A stretch of DNA of 64,000 nt from an uncultured Bryobacteraceae bacterium. Its GTDB lineage: Bacteria; Acidobacteriota; Terriglobia; Bryobacterales; Bryobacteraceae. Where the stretch lies: contig CALJAM010000003.1 of the NCBI GenBank assembly GCA_938027685.1, positions 54,950-118,949 of the forward strand. Reading direction: 5' to 3'. Numbering within the stretch: position 1 is the first letter of the stretch; every line of letters starts with the position of its first letter. The notes below the pieces were generated by a model that did no database searches, was not told where the DNA came from, and worked only from the letters and a program-made list of their open reading frames with translations. Shown in pieces: positions 56,852-64,000 of the stretch. The translations under genes and the position numbers were made by a program.

Positions 56852-57502
56852 TTAGTGGTCGCCCGGAGGTTCATCCAGTCTCACCACGAACGCCTCGCCC
56901 AGCTCGGCGCGCAAACGGGCGGCCAGAGCTTCCGCAGCCTCCCGGCTGTTCTTGCGGCCCACCAAAACCCGCCACAGCACCGGATCGCCGTCTCGTCGAA
57001 CGATGCGCGCTTCCCCATAGCGGCGCTCCAGCATCCGGCGCTGCCGTTCCGCGTTGGCGCGCTCGCGGAAGGCTCCCGTCTGAACGGCGAACCAGTCGCC
57101 GCCGGTTGTCGGCGGAAGTGCGACCAGCACGAGGCGCACCCGAGCCGTGCCCGGGCCGAGCATCCCGATCGCACGCGCGGCGGCGCGCGAGAGGTCGATG
57201 ATCCGTCCCTCCACGAACGGCCCGCGATCGTTGATGCGCACCTCCACGTGCCGCCCGTTCGCCAGGTTCTCCACACGCACGCGTGCGCCGAAAGGAAGCG
57301 TGCGATGCGCGGCGGTGTACTTCTCCATGTCGTAGATCTCTCCACTGGCCGCGCGTCGTCCGTGATAGGGGTATCCGTACCAACTCGCCACGCCCGTTTC
57401 CGTGTATCCGACGCCCGGCGGACGCACGGAGGGCGTGCGACGGCGGCGGGCGCAACCCGCTAACAGCGCCAGCGACGCGGTAGCGAACCTTCGCCTGGTC
57501 AC
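56852..57502 (-). CDS. rlpA: RlpA-like septal lytic transglycosylase lipoprotein
   Basis: 216 aa from GTG 57502. Lipoprotein signal with lipobox LLAGC (Cys17). Double-psi beta-barrel of RlpA (GVASWYGYPYHGRRAASGE, YTAAHRTLPFGARVRVENL, RINDRGPFVEGRIIDLSRAAA) with the catalytic Glu/Asp/His pattern, and a C-terminal SPOR domain (WFAVQTGAFRERANAERQ to GEAFVVRL) that binds denuded septal peptidoglycan. The open frame upstream to 57727 is not protein-like and crosses a plus-strand promoter. First gene of the rlpA-activator-GT4 unit. Confidence 0.9.
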   Translation of the reverse strand: MTRRRFATASLALLAGCARRRRTPSVRPPGVGYTETGVASWYGYPYHGRRAASGEIYDMEKYTAAHRTLPFGARVRVENLANGRHVEVRINDRGPFVEGRIIDLSRAAARAIGMLGPGTARVRLVLVALPPTTGGDWFAVQTGAFRERANAERQRRMLERRYGEARIVRRDGDPVLWRVLVGRKNSREAAEALAARLRAELGEAFVVRLDEPPGDH

Positions 57503-57626
57503 GCTCCCGATGCTAATGCTGCCCGCCGCCGCGCCGCAACAGGCGTCGGAGGCCCTCCGCAGGGGCGAAACAAATCTCCTTGCGGACGTTTTTCTCACTT
57601 CGGACGCTTCTCGCCGCACTTTTCTC

Positions 57627-57655
57627 TTGACTTTCCCTTCAAAGCACTTTATATC
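57627..57655 (+). promoter_or_regulatory. Strong sigma70-type promoter
   Basis: TTGACT (57627-57632), exactly 17 bases, then TATATC (57650-57655), in an AT-rich patch of otherwise GC-rich DNA. Transcription should begin near 57662, about 53 bases before the ATG of the 23-aa peptide. Confidence 0.7.
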
Positions 57656-57714
57656 TGAATCAAACCGCGGTCTTCGTGATCGCGTGAAATTTGACGTCAA
57701 GGGAGAATCGAGCG

Positions 57715-57786
57715 ATGAAGAACGCAACCAAAAAGAAGGCTGCCAAGGCCACCAAGAAGGCCGCTGCCAAGAAGAAGAAGAAGTAG
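57715..57786 (+). CDS. 23-aa lysine/alanine-rich peptide (histone H1-like tail)
   Basis: ATG 57715 with GGGAGA about 9 bases upstream, TAG at 57784. Composition: 12 Lys and 6 Ala in 23 residues, including the blocks TKKKAAKATKKAAAKKKKK, as in the C-terminal tails of bacterial histone H1-like/KAAK proteins. It has its own promoter (57627) and terminator (57829), so it forms a free-standing unit. Probably binds nucleic acid; the small size is unusual for such proteins, which normally have further repeats. Not seen by length-limited gene callers. Confidence 0.65.
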   Translation: MKNATKKKAAKATKKAAAKKKKK

Positions 57787-57828
57787 CGGCCGCGTCTTAG
57801 GCAGGCACTTTCCGAATCAGGTTCGCTC

Positions 57829-57856
57829 AGGCCCCGATTCTTTCGGGGCCTTTTTC
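57829..57856 (+). terminator. Rho-independent terminator
   Basis: Perfect 8-bp stem GGCCCCGA/TCGGGGCC (57830-57837, 57843-57850), TTCTT loop, then TTTTT. It ends the 23-aa peptide unit, and the stop of the convergent methyltransferase gene falls inside its T-run. Confidence 0.9.
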
Positions 57857-58838
57857 ATTGAGCGCCCTCCCGTTCGGACCGGGCCTGCACGAGCACGCGG
57901 AAACTCTCGCCGAAGCCGACCAGGAGCGTCTTCAGTTGCAGGCGGCGGCGCAGCCGCTCCCCCTCGTCTGCCTCCCTGAGAAAGGACTCCAGTCCGGCGC
58001 CTTCGGCGGCCGCAAGCAGGAAGCGAGCCAGCCGCTCCAGCCTGAGCGTGCGCAATCCGCAGGCTGCGCCGTGTTCTTCCAGCACGTAGAAGGGAACGAG
58101 CGCGGTGATGTCGCGCTCGCCCGGCTCCGCCAGCACGTCTTCCGAGGCACGATGGCGGCGGTAGCTCATCAGGGTGCCGCCGGGATAGCGCGCGAGCTCC
58201 CGCACGGTGTAGCCGTAATCCACGACCACCAGGAAGCCGCGCCGCAGCCGACGGGCGACGCGTTCCAGCCAGGCGAGACCCTCGAGGTGAACTTCGGCGA
58301 TCGCACCTTCCTCCGCCGAGGGGTGGAAGCGTTCGAGGTAAGCTTCCAGGACGCTCCCCACGGGTTCGCCCTCGATCCAGACAAAGCGCGCGCCGTTCCA
58401 GTCCACCCGCATCAATCGCCAGCCCCCGCCGCGCCGCACGGCCTGCTCCACCGGGAGGGCGTCGAAGAACTCGTTGGCGAAAACCACGCCGACGATCGAA
58501 TCCGGCAGCGACGCTCTCCCGAATTCCACAGGCACGTAACGCCAACGCGCAAAGGCCGGCGCCATCTCCGCGCGCCCGGCGCCGAGCTCCACGACCGCGA
58601 AGTCCGCAGGTTCGCCCAGCGCCTTCCATAACGCCTCGATCCCGGCAGCCATAAGGAATCCGTAGACGGGCTGCAGCTGCTCAGCAGTGAAGTAATCGCC
58701 CGCTCGTCCGAAGGGATCCCGCCCCCGCCGGTAGTAGCCGTGCTCGGGATGGTAGAGAGCCAGTTCCATGAACCGCCGGAACGGAATGGGACCCTCGCGC
58801 CGAATTAGGTCGCGAAGGATCTCCTCCAGGGGCGTCAT
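57855..58838 (-). CDS. SAM-dependent methyltransferase, MidA/NDUFAF7 family
   Basis: 327 aa. COG1565 family, whose mitochondrial member NDUFAF7 methylates an arginine of complex I. MTPLEEILRDLIRREGPIPFRRFMELALYHPEHGYYRRG is the family N terminus; VVELGAGRAEMA is the SAM motif I, followed by GVVFANEFFDALPVEQ and VVDYGYTVRELARYPGGTLMSYRRH. Target unknown in bacteria. Divergent from an unknown gene on the plus strand (GTG 58858). Confidence 0.9.
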   Translation of the reverse strand: MTPLEEILRDLIRREGPIPFRRFMELALYHPEHGYYRRGRDPFGRAGDYFTAEQLQPVYGFLMAAGIEALWKALGEPADFAVVELGAGRAEMAPAFARWRYVPVEFGRASLPDSIVGVVFANEFFDALPVEQAVRRGGGWRLMRVDWNGARFVWIEGEPVGSVLEAYLERFHPSAEEGAIAEVHLEGLAWLERVARRLRRGFLVVVDYGYTVRELARYPGGTLMSYRRHRASEDVLAEPGERDITALVPFYVLEEHGAACGLRTLRLERLARFLLAAAEGAGLESFLREADEGERLRRRLQLKTLLVGFGESFRVLVQARSEREGAQ

Positions 58839-58857
58839 CTACGGTACGATCATAGCC

Positions 58858-59454
58858 GTGGCTCTGCCCCAGGCGCTGCCCGTAAAGCTAAGTCCCGAAG
58901 ATGCAGGCTACCTCTCCTTGACGCCGGTCGTGGTGCAGCAGATGGCGCTGCGCGATCTGGTGGAGCTCATGCTTGGCGTCACCGGCAAGGATCCGGCACG
59001 CATCGCCGACCTGCTGCTGCGCGGAGCGCTGGTGAGCGGCGCCACCCGGTTCCGCTGGCAGGGATTCCGCGCGGATCTAGCCGACGTGATGGAGTTGCTC
59101 GCGAGCTTCCCCGATGACGATCCCCGGCGGCCTTTCATCGCAGGACGCTGCGTGCGCGTGGCGCTATGCGGGCCCCACGGCCGGATCGAGATTTCGCGTC
59201 AGGCCGGCGCGCGCCGACGCTGGCTTCGGAAGCGGAGCTTCTGGGACGCTCTGATGGAAGAAGCTGCACAAACAGCGCCGGAGTACCGCGAATACTCCTA
59301 CAAGGAACGGGCCGACTGCTATCGGCTCCGTCTGACGCAGACCGCGGTGGAGCGCCTACGGCGGCAGGCCTCCCTGCTTGCCTACAGCGTGCTCGAGGAA
59401 CGCGTGAAGGCGGGCGGCTTCGAGACCATCGACTACTACGTCACCCGCGACTGA
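58858..59454 (+). CDS. Protein of unknown function
   Basis: 198 aa from GTG 58858; the frame continues upstream but there runs antisense to the methyltransferase gene and loses protein character. Largely alpha-helical with charged segments (LRDLVELMLGVTGKDPARIADLLL, RLRLTQTAVERLRRQASLLAYSVLEERV) and no transmembrane helix or signal. A mid region GARRRWLRKRSFWDALMEEAAQ is strongly basic. I do not recognise the family or a catalytic motif. Convergent with der. Confidence 0.65.
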   Translation: MALPQALPVKLSPEDAGYLSLTPVVVQQMALRDLVELMLGVTGKDPARIADLLLRGALVSGATRFRWQGFRADLADVMELLASFPDDDPRRPFIAGRCVRVALCGPHGRIEISRQAGARRRWLRKRSFWDALMEEAAQTAPEYREYSYKERADCYRLRLTQTAVERLRRQASLLAYSVLEERVKAGGFETIDYYVTRD

Positions 59455-59475
59455 GGCGGCGGCCGGGGTTCCCCT

Positions 59476-60774
59476 TCAGGAGCGAGAGCGTTTCCATCGG
59501 GTCTTCAGCACGATCGGGGTGCCCTCGAAGCCGAACCGCTCGCGGATCTGGTTGATGAGGTAGCGCTCGCGCGAAAAGTGCAGCGGCTCCGGGCGGTCGG
59601 TGAAGGCCAGAAAAGTGGGCGGACGAATGCCCGTCTGCGTCATGTAGAGTATGCGAGGTTCCACCTGCATCTTCAAGTCGGCCAGCATGCGGTTGAGTTC
59701 GCCGGTCCCGATGCGGCGCGAAGCCGAGGCGTAGACCTTCCGCACCAGATCGAACAACGCAGCTACGCCCGCGCCGGTCAGGGCGGAGATGAACGCCACC
59801 GGGGCGTAATCAAGGAACTTCAGCTCCTCGCGCACCTGGCGCTCGAAGGCTCCCCGCTCGCGCGGCGTTCTCAGGTCCCACTTGTTCACGCAGCAGATGA
59901 GCGCCCGTCCCTCCTGGTGGGCGTAACCGCCGATGGTCGCGTCCAGCCCTACGATCCCTTCGGCCGCATCCAGCACCAGCAGCGCTACGTCGGAAAGCCG
60001 GATGTGGCGCCGGGCCATCACCACGCTGAGCTTCTCCGCCATCAGCCGCGTCTTGCCCTTGCGGCGGATGCCGGCCGTGTCCACGAAGGTGAAGCGCTGA
60101 CCCTCGTGCACAACGGTCTCATCCACCGCGTCGCGCGTCGTGCCGGGGACCGAAGAGACGATGGCGCGTTCCTGGCCCACCAGCGCGTTCAGCAGGGTCG
60201 ATTTGCCCACGTTGGGCCGTCCGATGATGGCCACGCGGATCGCCCCGGCGGGCTCTTCGTCCTCGCTTGCGACAGGGAAGCCTGCCGTAACATGTTCGAG
60301 CAGCTCGTCCAGACCCAGATGGTGTTCGGCGGAAATGGGAAAGACGTCAGCGATGCCCAGCGTGTGGAAGTCATGAACCAAGGGCTCGCGCGACGGCGCG
60401 TCGATCTTGTTGACCGCCAGCGAAACCGGTTTGCCGAGTTGTCGCAGCAAGCGGGCCAGCTCCAGATCGGCGGCCGTGATCTCGCTGCGCCCGTCTATGA
60501 GAAAGATGATATGCGCGGCTCGCTCCAGCGCCACCCGTGCCTGTTTGAGAATTTGCGCCGGGATCTCCGCTGATTCCTGAAGAACGATGCCCCCGGTGTC
60601 CACCACCTCGAAACGGCGGCCGCGGAAAAAGGCCTCCCCGTGAATGCGATCGCGGGTGATGCCCGGTTCGTCGCCCACAATCGCGCGGCGGCGGCCGGTG
60701 ATTGCGTTGAAAAGGGTGGATTTGCCGACGTTGGGCCTGCCCACGATCACGACCGAGGGCAGACGGGACTCCAT
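59476..60774 (-). CDS. der: Ribosome biogenesis GTPase Der
   Basis: 432 aa with two GTPase domains in tandem followed by a KH-like domain, the arrangement unique to Der/EngA. G1 GRPNVGKSTLFNAI (about 12-25) and GRPNVGKSTLLNAL (about 188-201); G3 VDTGG and VDTAG; G4 NKID and NKWD. Needed for 50S subunit assembly. Full length. Upstream of it on the same strand, 31 bases away, is the symporter gene. Confidence 0.97.
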   Translation of the reverse strand: MESRLPSVVIVGRPNVGKSTLFNAITGRRRAIVGDEPGITRDRIHGEAFFRGRRFEVVDTGGIVLQESAEIPAQILKQARVALERAAHIIFLIDGRSEITAADLELARLLRQLGKPVSLAVNKIDAPSREPLVHDFHTLGIADVFPISAEHHLGLDELLEHVTAGFPVASEDEEPAGAIRVAIIGRPNVGKSTLLNALVGQERAIVSSVPGTTRDAVDETVVHEGQRFTFVDTAGIRRKGKTRLMAEKLSVVMARRHIRLSDVALLVLDAAEGIVGLDATIGGYAHQEGRALICCVNKWDLRTPRERGAFERQVREELKFLDYAPVAFISALTGAGVAALFDLVRKVYASASRRIGTGELNRMLADLKMQVEPRILYMTQTGIRPPTFLAFTDRPEPLHFSRERYLINQIRERFGFEGTPIVLKTRWKRSRS

Positions 60775-60805
60775 ACTTTCATCGTACGCAACGGCGGCGG
60801 CACGA

Positions 60806-62437
60806 CTACCAGAAGCGGACGTAGAAGGCGACGATCACACCGAGAATGATCGCGGTGTGGAGTACGTCCCAGTGATTCCAGCTCGCGCGCGTCTCGGCCT
60901 TCTGCTCGGGCGTGGCCGAGCCGAACGTGAGCCCGCGGATCCGCTCGGGGTCCGGCGGCGGCGTCAGGCGGCTCACCGCCAGCATCACGCCGATGGTCAG
61001 GAAGAACAGCAGGATGCAGTAATGCAGCCAGTTGATGGCTTCAATCCGGTAGAGCAACGTGCCTGGAGCCAGGCGGTCGCGGAAGACGTCCAGCGCCAAC
61101 CGGAACATTCCCAGCGTGAAACCCACGACTAGCCCCACAGTGCCGGCTACCCCGCCCACGCGACGCGACATCACGCCGACCAGGAACACGGCCGCAATGC
61201 TGGGCCCGATCAACGATTGCACCATCTGCAAGTACTCGTACAGTACGGCCGCCACCGACTTCATCAGCGGGATCCATACGATGCCCAGGCCGACGACCGT
61301 GGCCGTCGCGATCCGGCCCACCGTCACCAGGTGGCGCTCGCTCGACTGCGGACGCAAGCGCTTGTAGAAATCGACCGTGAACAACGTGGCCGAGGAATTG
61401 AAAAGCGAGGCCAGCGAGCTCATCAGCGCCGCCACCAAACCGCCCACCACCACACCCTTGAGCCCGGCCGGAAGCAGCGTGGCCACCAGCATGGGGAACG
61501 CCTGGTCGGCGCTGGCAATGCGAATCAGACCCTTTTGATGCATCGTGTAGGCGATCATCCCCGGCACCAGGAAAATGAAAACCGGCAGCAGCTTCATGTA
61601 CGCGGCGAAAATCGTCCCCCGCCGCGCCTGCCTCTGATCGCGCGCCGAAAGCGTGCGCTGGACGATGTACTGATCGGTACACCAGTACCAGAAGCCGATG
61701 ATCGCCGACCCCAGCAGCACGCCTGTCCAGGGAAAGCGCGGGTCGCTCGCCGGACGAATCAGTTTCAGATTGGGACCGACCGCCCGCTCCACTTCGCTCC
61801 ATCCTCCCACCGCGATCAGCCCCGCCACCAGGATCACGGCCGAGCCCAGGATGAGAATGGGCGCCTGCAGGATCGAAGTGTAAAGGACCGCCCGCATGCC
61901 GCCCAGCACCGTGAACAAGCCGGTGAGTATGACCAGCGACAGCGCCCCGATCCAGAAGAAGTCGATCCCCATCCACTCATCGATCCCCAGCACGGTCTTG
62001 AAAACTACGCCGCCCGCGTACACCGTGACCGCCACCTTGGTGAGAACGTAGCTGACGAGAGAGATCAGCGACAGGAACGTCCTGGCCGACGGGCTGAAAC
62101 GGCGCTCAAGGAATTCGGGCATGGTGAAGACCCGACTGCGCGCGTAAAAAGGCACGAACACCCAGCCCAGGACGAGAATCAGCCAGGCATGCATCTCCCA
62201 GTGAGCCATGGCCATGCCGCTCTCGTAGCCCGTGCCGGCCAAACCCACTAGGTGTTCGCTTCCGATGTTAGAAGCGAAAATCGAGGCGCCCACGGCGATC
62301 CAACCGGCTTCGCGTCCGGCCAGAAAATAATCCGCCGTGTCCTCTTCTTTCTGACGCAGAACCCAGGCGATGATGCCCGCCAAGCCGGCGAAAAACAGTC
62401 CCAGGACCAACCAATCCCACAGCGTGAACCCGACCAT
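60806..62437 (-). CDS. Sodium/solute symporter (SSS family, SGLT-like)
   Basis: 543 aa, 13-14 transmembrane helices. Family signature DYFLAGREAGWIAVGASIFASNIGSEHLVGLAGTGYESG in the first helices with the sodium-site Ser/Asn region, and GGMRAVLYTSILQAPILILGSAVILV further on. TDQYIVQRTLSARDQRQARRGTI matches the SGLT-type sugar branch rather than proline or pantothenate carriers. Substrate probably a sugar, not proven. Confidence 0.9.
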   Translation of the reverse strand: MVGFTLWDWLVLGLFFAGLAGIIAWVLRQKEEDTADYFLAGREAGWIAVGASIFASNIGSEHLVGLAGTGYESGMAMAHWEMHAWLILVLGWVFVPFYARSRVFTMPEFLERRFSPSARTFLSLISLVSYVLTKVAVTVYAGGVVFKTVLGIDEWMGIDFFWIGALSLVILTGLFTVLGGMRAVLYTSILQAPILILGSAVILVAGLIAVGGWSEVERAVGPNLKLIRPASDPRFPWTGVLLGSAIIGFWYWCTDQYIVQRTLSARDQRQARRGTIFAAYMKLLPVFIFLVPGMIAYTMHQKGLIRIASADQAFPMLVATLLPAGLKGVVVGGLVAALMSSLASLFNSSATLFTVDFYKRLRPQSSERHLVTVGRIATATVVGLGIVWIPLMKSVAAVLYEYLQMVQSLIGPSIAAVFLVGVMSRRVGGVAGTVGLVVGFTLGMFRLALDVFRDRLAPGTLLYRIEAINWLHYCILLFFLTIGVMLAVSRLTPPPDPERIRGLTFGSATPEQKAETRASWNHWDVLHTAIILGVIVAFYVRFW

Positions 62438-62538
62438 CTCCTCACCCGGTCCTTTCCTCGCGCTAGGCTCTCACCCATGCGGCGACTCAAATGCTTGAGT
62501 ATGGCGCAACGGACCCGGCCGGCGGGAGGCGTGGGCCA

Positions 62539-63126
62539 TCAGTGGCCGCGCCCTTGCTCCTCGTTCTTCGCCCCCGTCTCGCCCATGGGCCCCGTGATCA
62601 GCTTGTAGAAGACGCGATGCTCCGGCACCTTCGACTCGACAAAATCCACGCCCTCGGCCGTGATGGCGAGATCCCCCGAGTCGTCGCGAGTGAGGTAGTT
62701 CTTCTGCTTCAGATACCAGGTAGTGAACTCGAGGTGCTCCCGCGGAATGTTCATCAGAGACTCGAGTTCCAGCATGGACAGCGTGGGGCGCTCCGGATTG
62801 CTGCGGCGGCGGTTGTACAGCAGGCACAGGATCCCGAGCCGGCGGTTCGCCTCGGCTTCGATCCCTACCAGGAACTCCCGCGTTTCGAAGATGGGCAGCG
62901 GCTGCAGGCGCTGCGCTTGGTAACGGGCGTTGTAGGCCGCGCGCAATTCGGGATTGGAAAGAACGCGGTACGCCTCCTGAAGCAGCAGAAAGCGCTCACG
63001 GTCACCCGTGGCGGGATTGTCAGGATGATAGCGGGCGGCCAGCATCCGGTACACACGCTGGATGGTCTGAGGCTCGGCGTTGGGGCTGATCTGTAGGAGC
63101 TCGTAGTAATCGATGAATTCTTCCAT
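62539..63126 (-). CDS. J-domain protein with C-terminal winged-helix-like region
   Basis: 195 aa from ATG 63126 (GAGAGGGG 9 bases upstream; ATG 63147 is in frame but unsupported). N-terminal J domain (DYYELLQISPNAEPQTIQRVYRMLAARYHPDNP, with the HPD motif that stimulates DnaK), to about residue 70. The C-terminal half (LSMLELESLMNIPREHLEFTTWYLKQKNYLTRDDSGDLAIT) looks like a winged helix, so it may guide DnaK to a specific client or DNA. No G/F or zinc region, so it is not DnaJ itself. Confidence 0.8.
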   Translation of the reverse strand: MEEFIDYYELLQISPNAEPQTIQRVYRMLAARYHPDNPATGDRERFLLLQEAYRVLSNPELRAAYNARYQAQRLQPLPIFETREFLVGIEAEANRRLGILCLLYNRRRSNPERPTLSMLELESLMNIPREHLEFTTWYLKQKNYLTRDDSGDLAITAEGVDFVESKVPEHRVFYKLITGPMGETGAKNEEQGRGH

Positions 63127-63486
63127 GAAAGGGCGCCCCTCTCCCATCGCACAGGACTCGTACCTCCCTATATAGCATGCGCGGCCCGGCGGAGGCGCGC
63201 GAAACCCGCGACTCCGGAGAAGGGGCGACGGGCGTTAGCCGATATTGAGACCTTTAGATCTTAAGACCCGGTTGCCCGCGCCCTCCCGGATGTGCTAAGC
63301 ATAGGTTTTCGGGATTCAAGGAGTAAAGACTCCTGAACTCTGCGATGTCCCCCATCGCCCCCATCGCCGGCCCCGCCATCCGTGCTTCTGCGGTGCCGGC
63401 AATCTCACGCTCGCATGAACCCGTTCTGAGAAGCCGCCCCGGTCGAGCGTTCTGCGCGCCCACCGGCCACTGGGAAGGAAGCAACC
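63127..63486. other. 360-bp intergenic region before the Hdr-like gene
   Basis: No coding frame of protein character. It holds a perfect 6-bp inverted repeat AGGAGT-AAAG-ACTCCT at 63319-63334, possibly an operator. TTGAGA (63246) and TAAGCATAG (63295) are AT-rich elements without a convincing promoter spacing. Confidence 0.4.
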
Positions 63487-64000
63487 ATGCAGCAAGCCGC
63501 TACCGTTTCCACCACTCCCATCTATGACATCACGCTCGAGAGCCTCTTCGACCATCCCGAAGGGCGCCGCCTGCTGACGTGCATCCAGTGCGGCATGTGC
63601 GCGGCGACTTGCCCTTACGGAGACGTGATGGACTACCCGCCCCGCCGCATCATCAACATGCTGCGGGCGGGCCAACTGGAGAAGGTCTTCCGGAGCGAAA
63701 GCCTTCTGGCCTGCGTGGCCTGTTACGCCTGCATGGCCAAGTGCCCGCGTGACATCCGGCTGACCGAGGTCCTGTTGCCGCTGGTCAAAGAGCAGGTCTT
63801 CATCAATCTGCCGGAGACGCCCTCCGAGCTTCAGCGCGCCCTGGAGAACACGCTGCGCTACGGCAACCCCTTCGGGGAGTCTTCGCGCAAGCGCGCCGCC
63901 TGGGTCAAGACCGCGGGCGTGCCCATCCGCATCCTTTCCGAGGACCCCAGGCCCGTAGACGTGCTGTGGTTCGTCGAATGTCAGAACTCCTACCATCCGC
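63487..64000 (+). CDS. Heterodisulfide reductase-like iron-sulfur protein (HdrC/HdrD type, 3' end outside window)
   Basis: 171 residues before the window ends; the frame is open. ATG 63487 is preceded by GGAAGGAAG. Two [4Fe-4S] ferredoxin motifs, CIQCGMCAATCPYG and CVACYACMAKCPRD, are followed by an HdrC-like helical region (RRIINMLRAGQLEKVFRSES, LPLVKEQVFINLPETP) and then the start of a domain with VDVLWFVECQNSYHP, which resembles the beginning of a CCG (HdrB/GlcF) domain. Likely an electron-transfer oxidoreductase subunit linked to a dehydrogenase or membrane complex. Partial, so full architecture unknown. Confidence 0.85.
   Translation, partial: MQQAATVSTTPIYDITLESLFDHPEGRRLLTCIQCGMCAATCPYGDVMDYPPRRIINMLRAGQLEKVFRSESLLACVACYACMAKCPRDIRLTEVLLPLVKEQVFINLPETPSELQRALENTLRYGNPFGESSRKRAAWVKTAGVPIRILSEDPRPVDVLWFVECQNSYHP

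Overview
The window is GC-rich and gene-dense, with short intergenic gaps and many ATGA/GTGA start-stop overlaps. The gene mix points to an Acidobacteriota bacterium, possibly Bryobacterales/Solibacter-like: an Oar-like TonB-type outer-membrane protein with an N-terminal carboxypeptidase-regulatory-like domain, TrmFO, a Spy/LTxxQ protein, GDP-fucose genes and flagellar FlhF/FliA/FliN. This assignment is inferred from family content only. I saw no rRNA, tRNA, CRISPR array, insertion sequence or prophage.

Layout. 1-3911: end of a flagellar block (flhF, cut by the window edge; fliA; a FliN-type switch protein; a membrane-anchored coiled-coil protein). 4108-7056 (minus): a Tat-exported aldo/keto reductase, then fcl and gmd for GDP-L-fucose. 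7425-25470 (plus): an 18-gene hydrogenase supercluster. The group 3b genes hydB, a cNMP-binding protein, hydG and hydD come first, then a complete group 3d hoxEFUYHW set, then an NDP-forming acyl-CoA synthetase/GNAT fusion, then the group 3b large subunit hydA with its own protease, and finally hypA-F-C-D-E. The two hydrogenases are thus nested, one inside the other. HypA lacks its zinc domain and hypB is absent. 25478-30452 (minus): ispB-type prenyl synthase, tatD, metG, larC. 30498-35722: a class-III-like sirtuin, tdh, purE, two membrane proteins and a quinone oxidoreductase. 35917-36782 holds a decayed carboxypeptidase-regulatory-like gene.

36819-43408: an orphan conserved gene, a Spy-like protein, and the branched-chain amino acid operon ilvB-ilvN-ilvC-cimA (minus). 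This operon is preceded by a leader peptide and an attenuator that are too short to appear in an ordinary gene call. The leader encodes a Leu/Val/Ile run and is followed by mutually exclusive antiterminator and terminator hairpins. 43499-51611: an outer-membrane barrel, the Oar-like protein, a DHA2 exporter, xerC and trmFO. 51717-54779: a UroD-family protein, two tandem bacteriohemerythrins (the first with an in-frame amber codon, the second without an ATG), and small unknown proteins. 54792-57502 (minus): rlpA, an orphan sigma54 activator and a GT4 glycosyltransferase in one unit. 57627-57856 is a compact transcription unit (promoter, 23-aa Lys/Ala peptide, terminator). 57855-63126: a MidA-type methyltransferase, an unknown gene, der, a sodium/solute symporter and a J-domain/winged-helix protein. 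At 63487 a heterodisulfide-reductase-like iron-sulfur protein starts and runs off the end.

Functionally the window describes an anaerobic or facultative metabolism that moves electrons between H2 and NAD(P)H by two soluble hydrogenases, with their maturation machinery alongside. Isoleucine appears to be made by the threonine-independent citramalate route under leader-peptide attenuation. The strongest candidates for undescribed biology are the nested 3b/3d hydrogenase cluster with its embedded cNMP-binding and acyl-CoA synthetase/GNAT proteins, the zinc-less HypA, the ilv attenuator, and the 23-aa lysine peptide unit.
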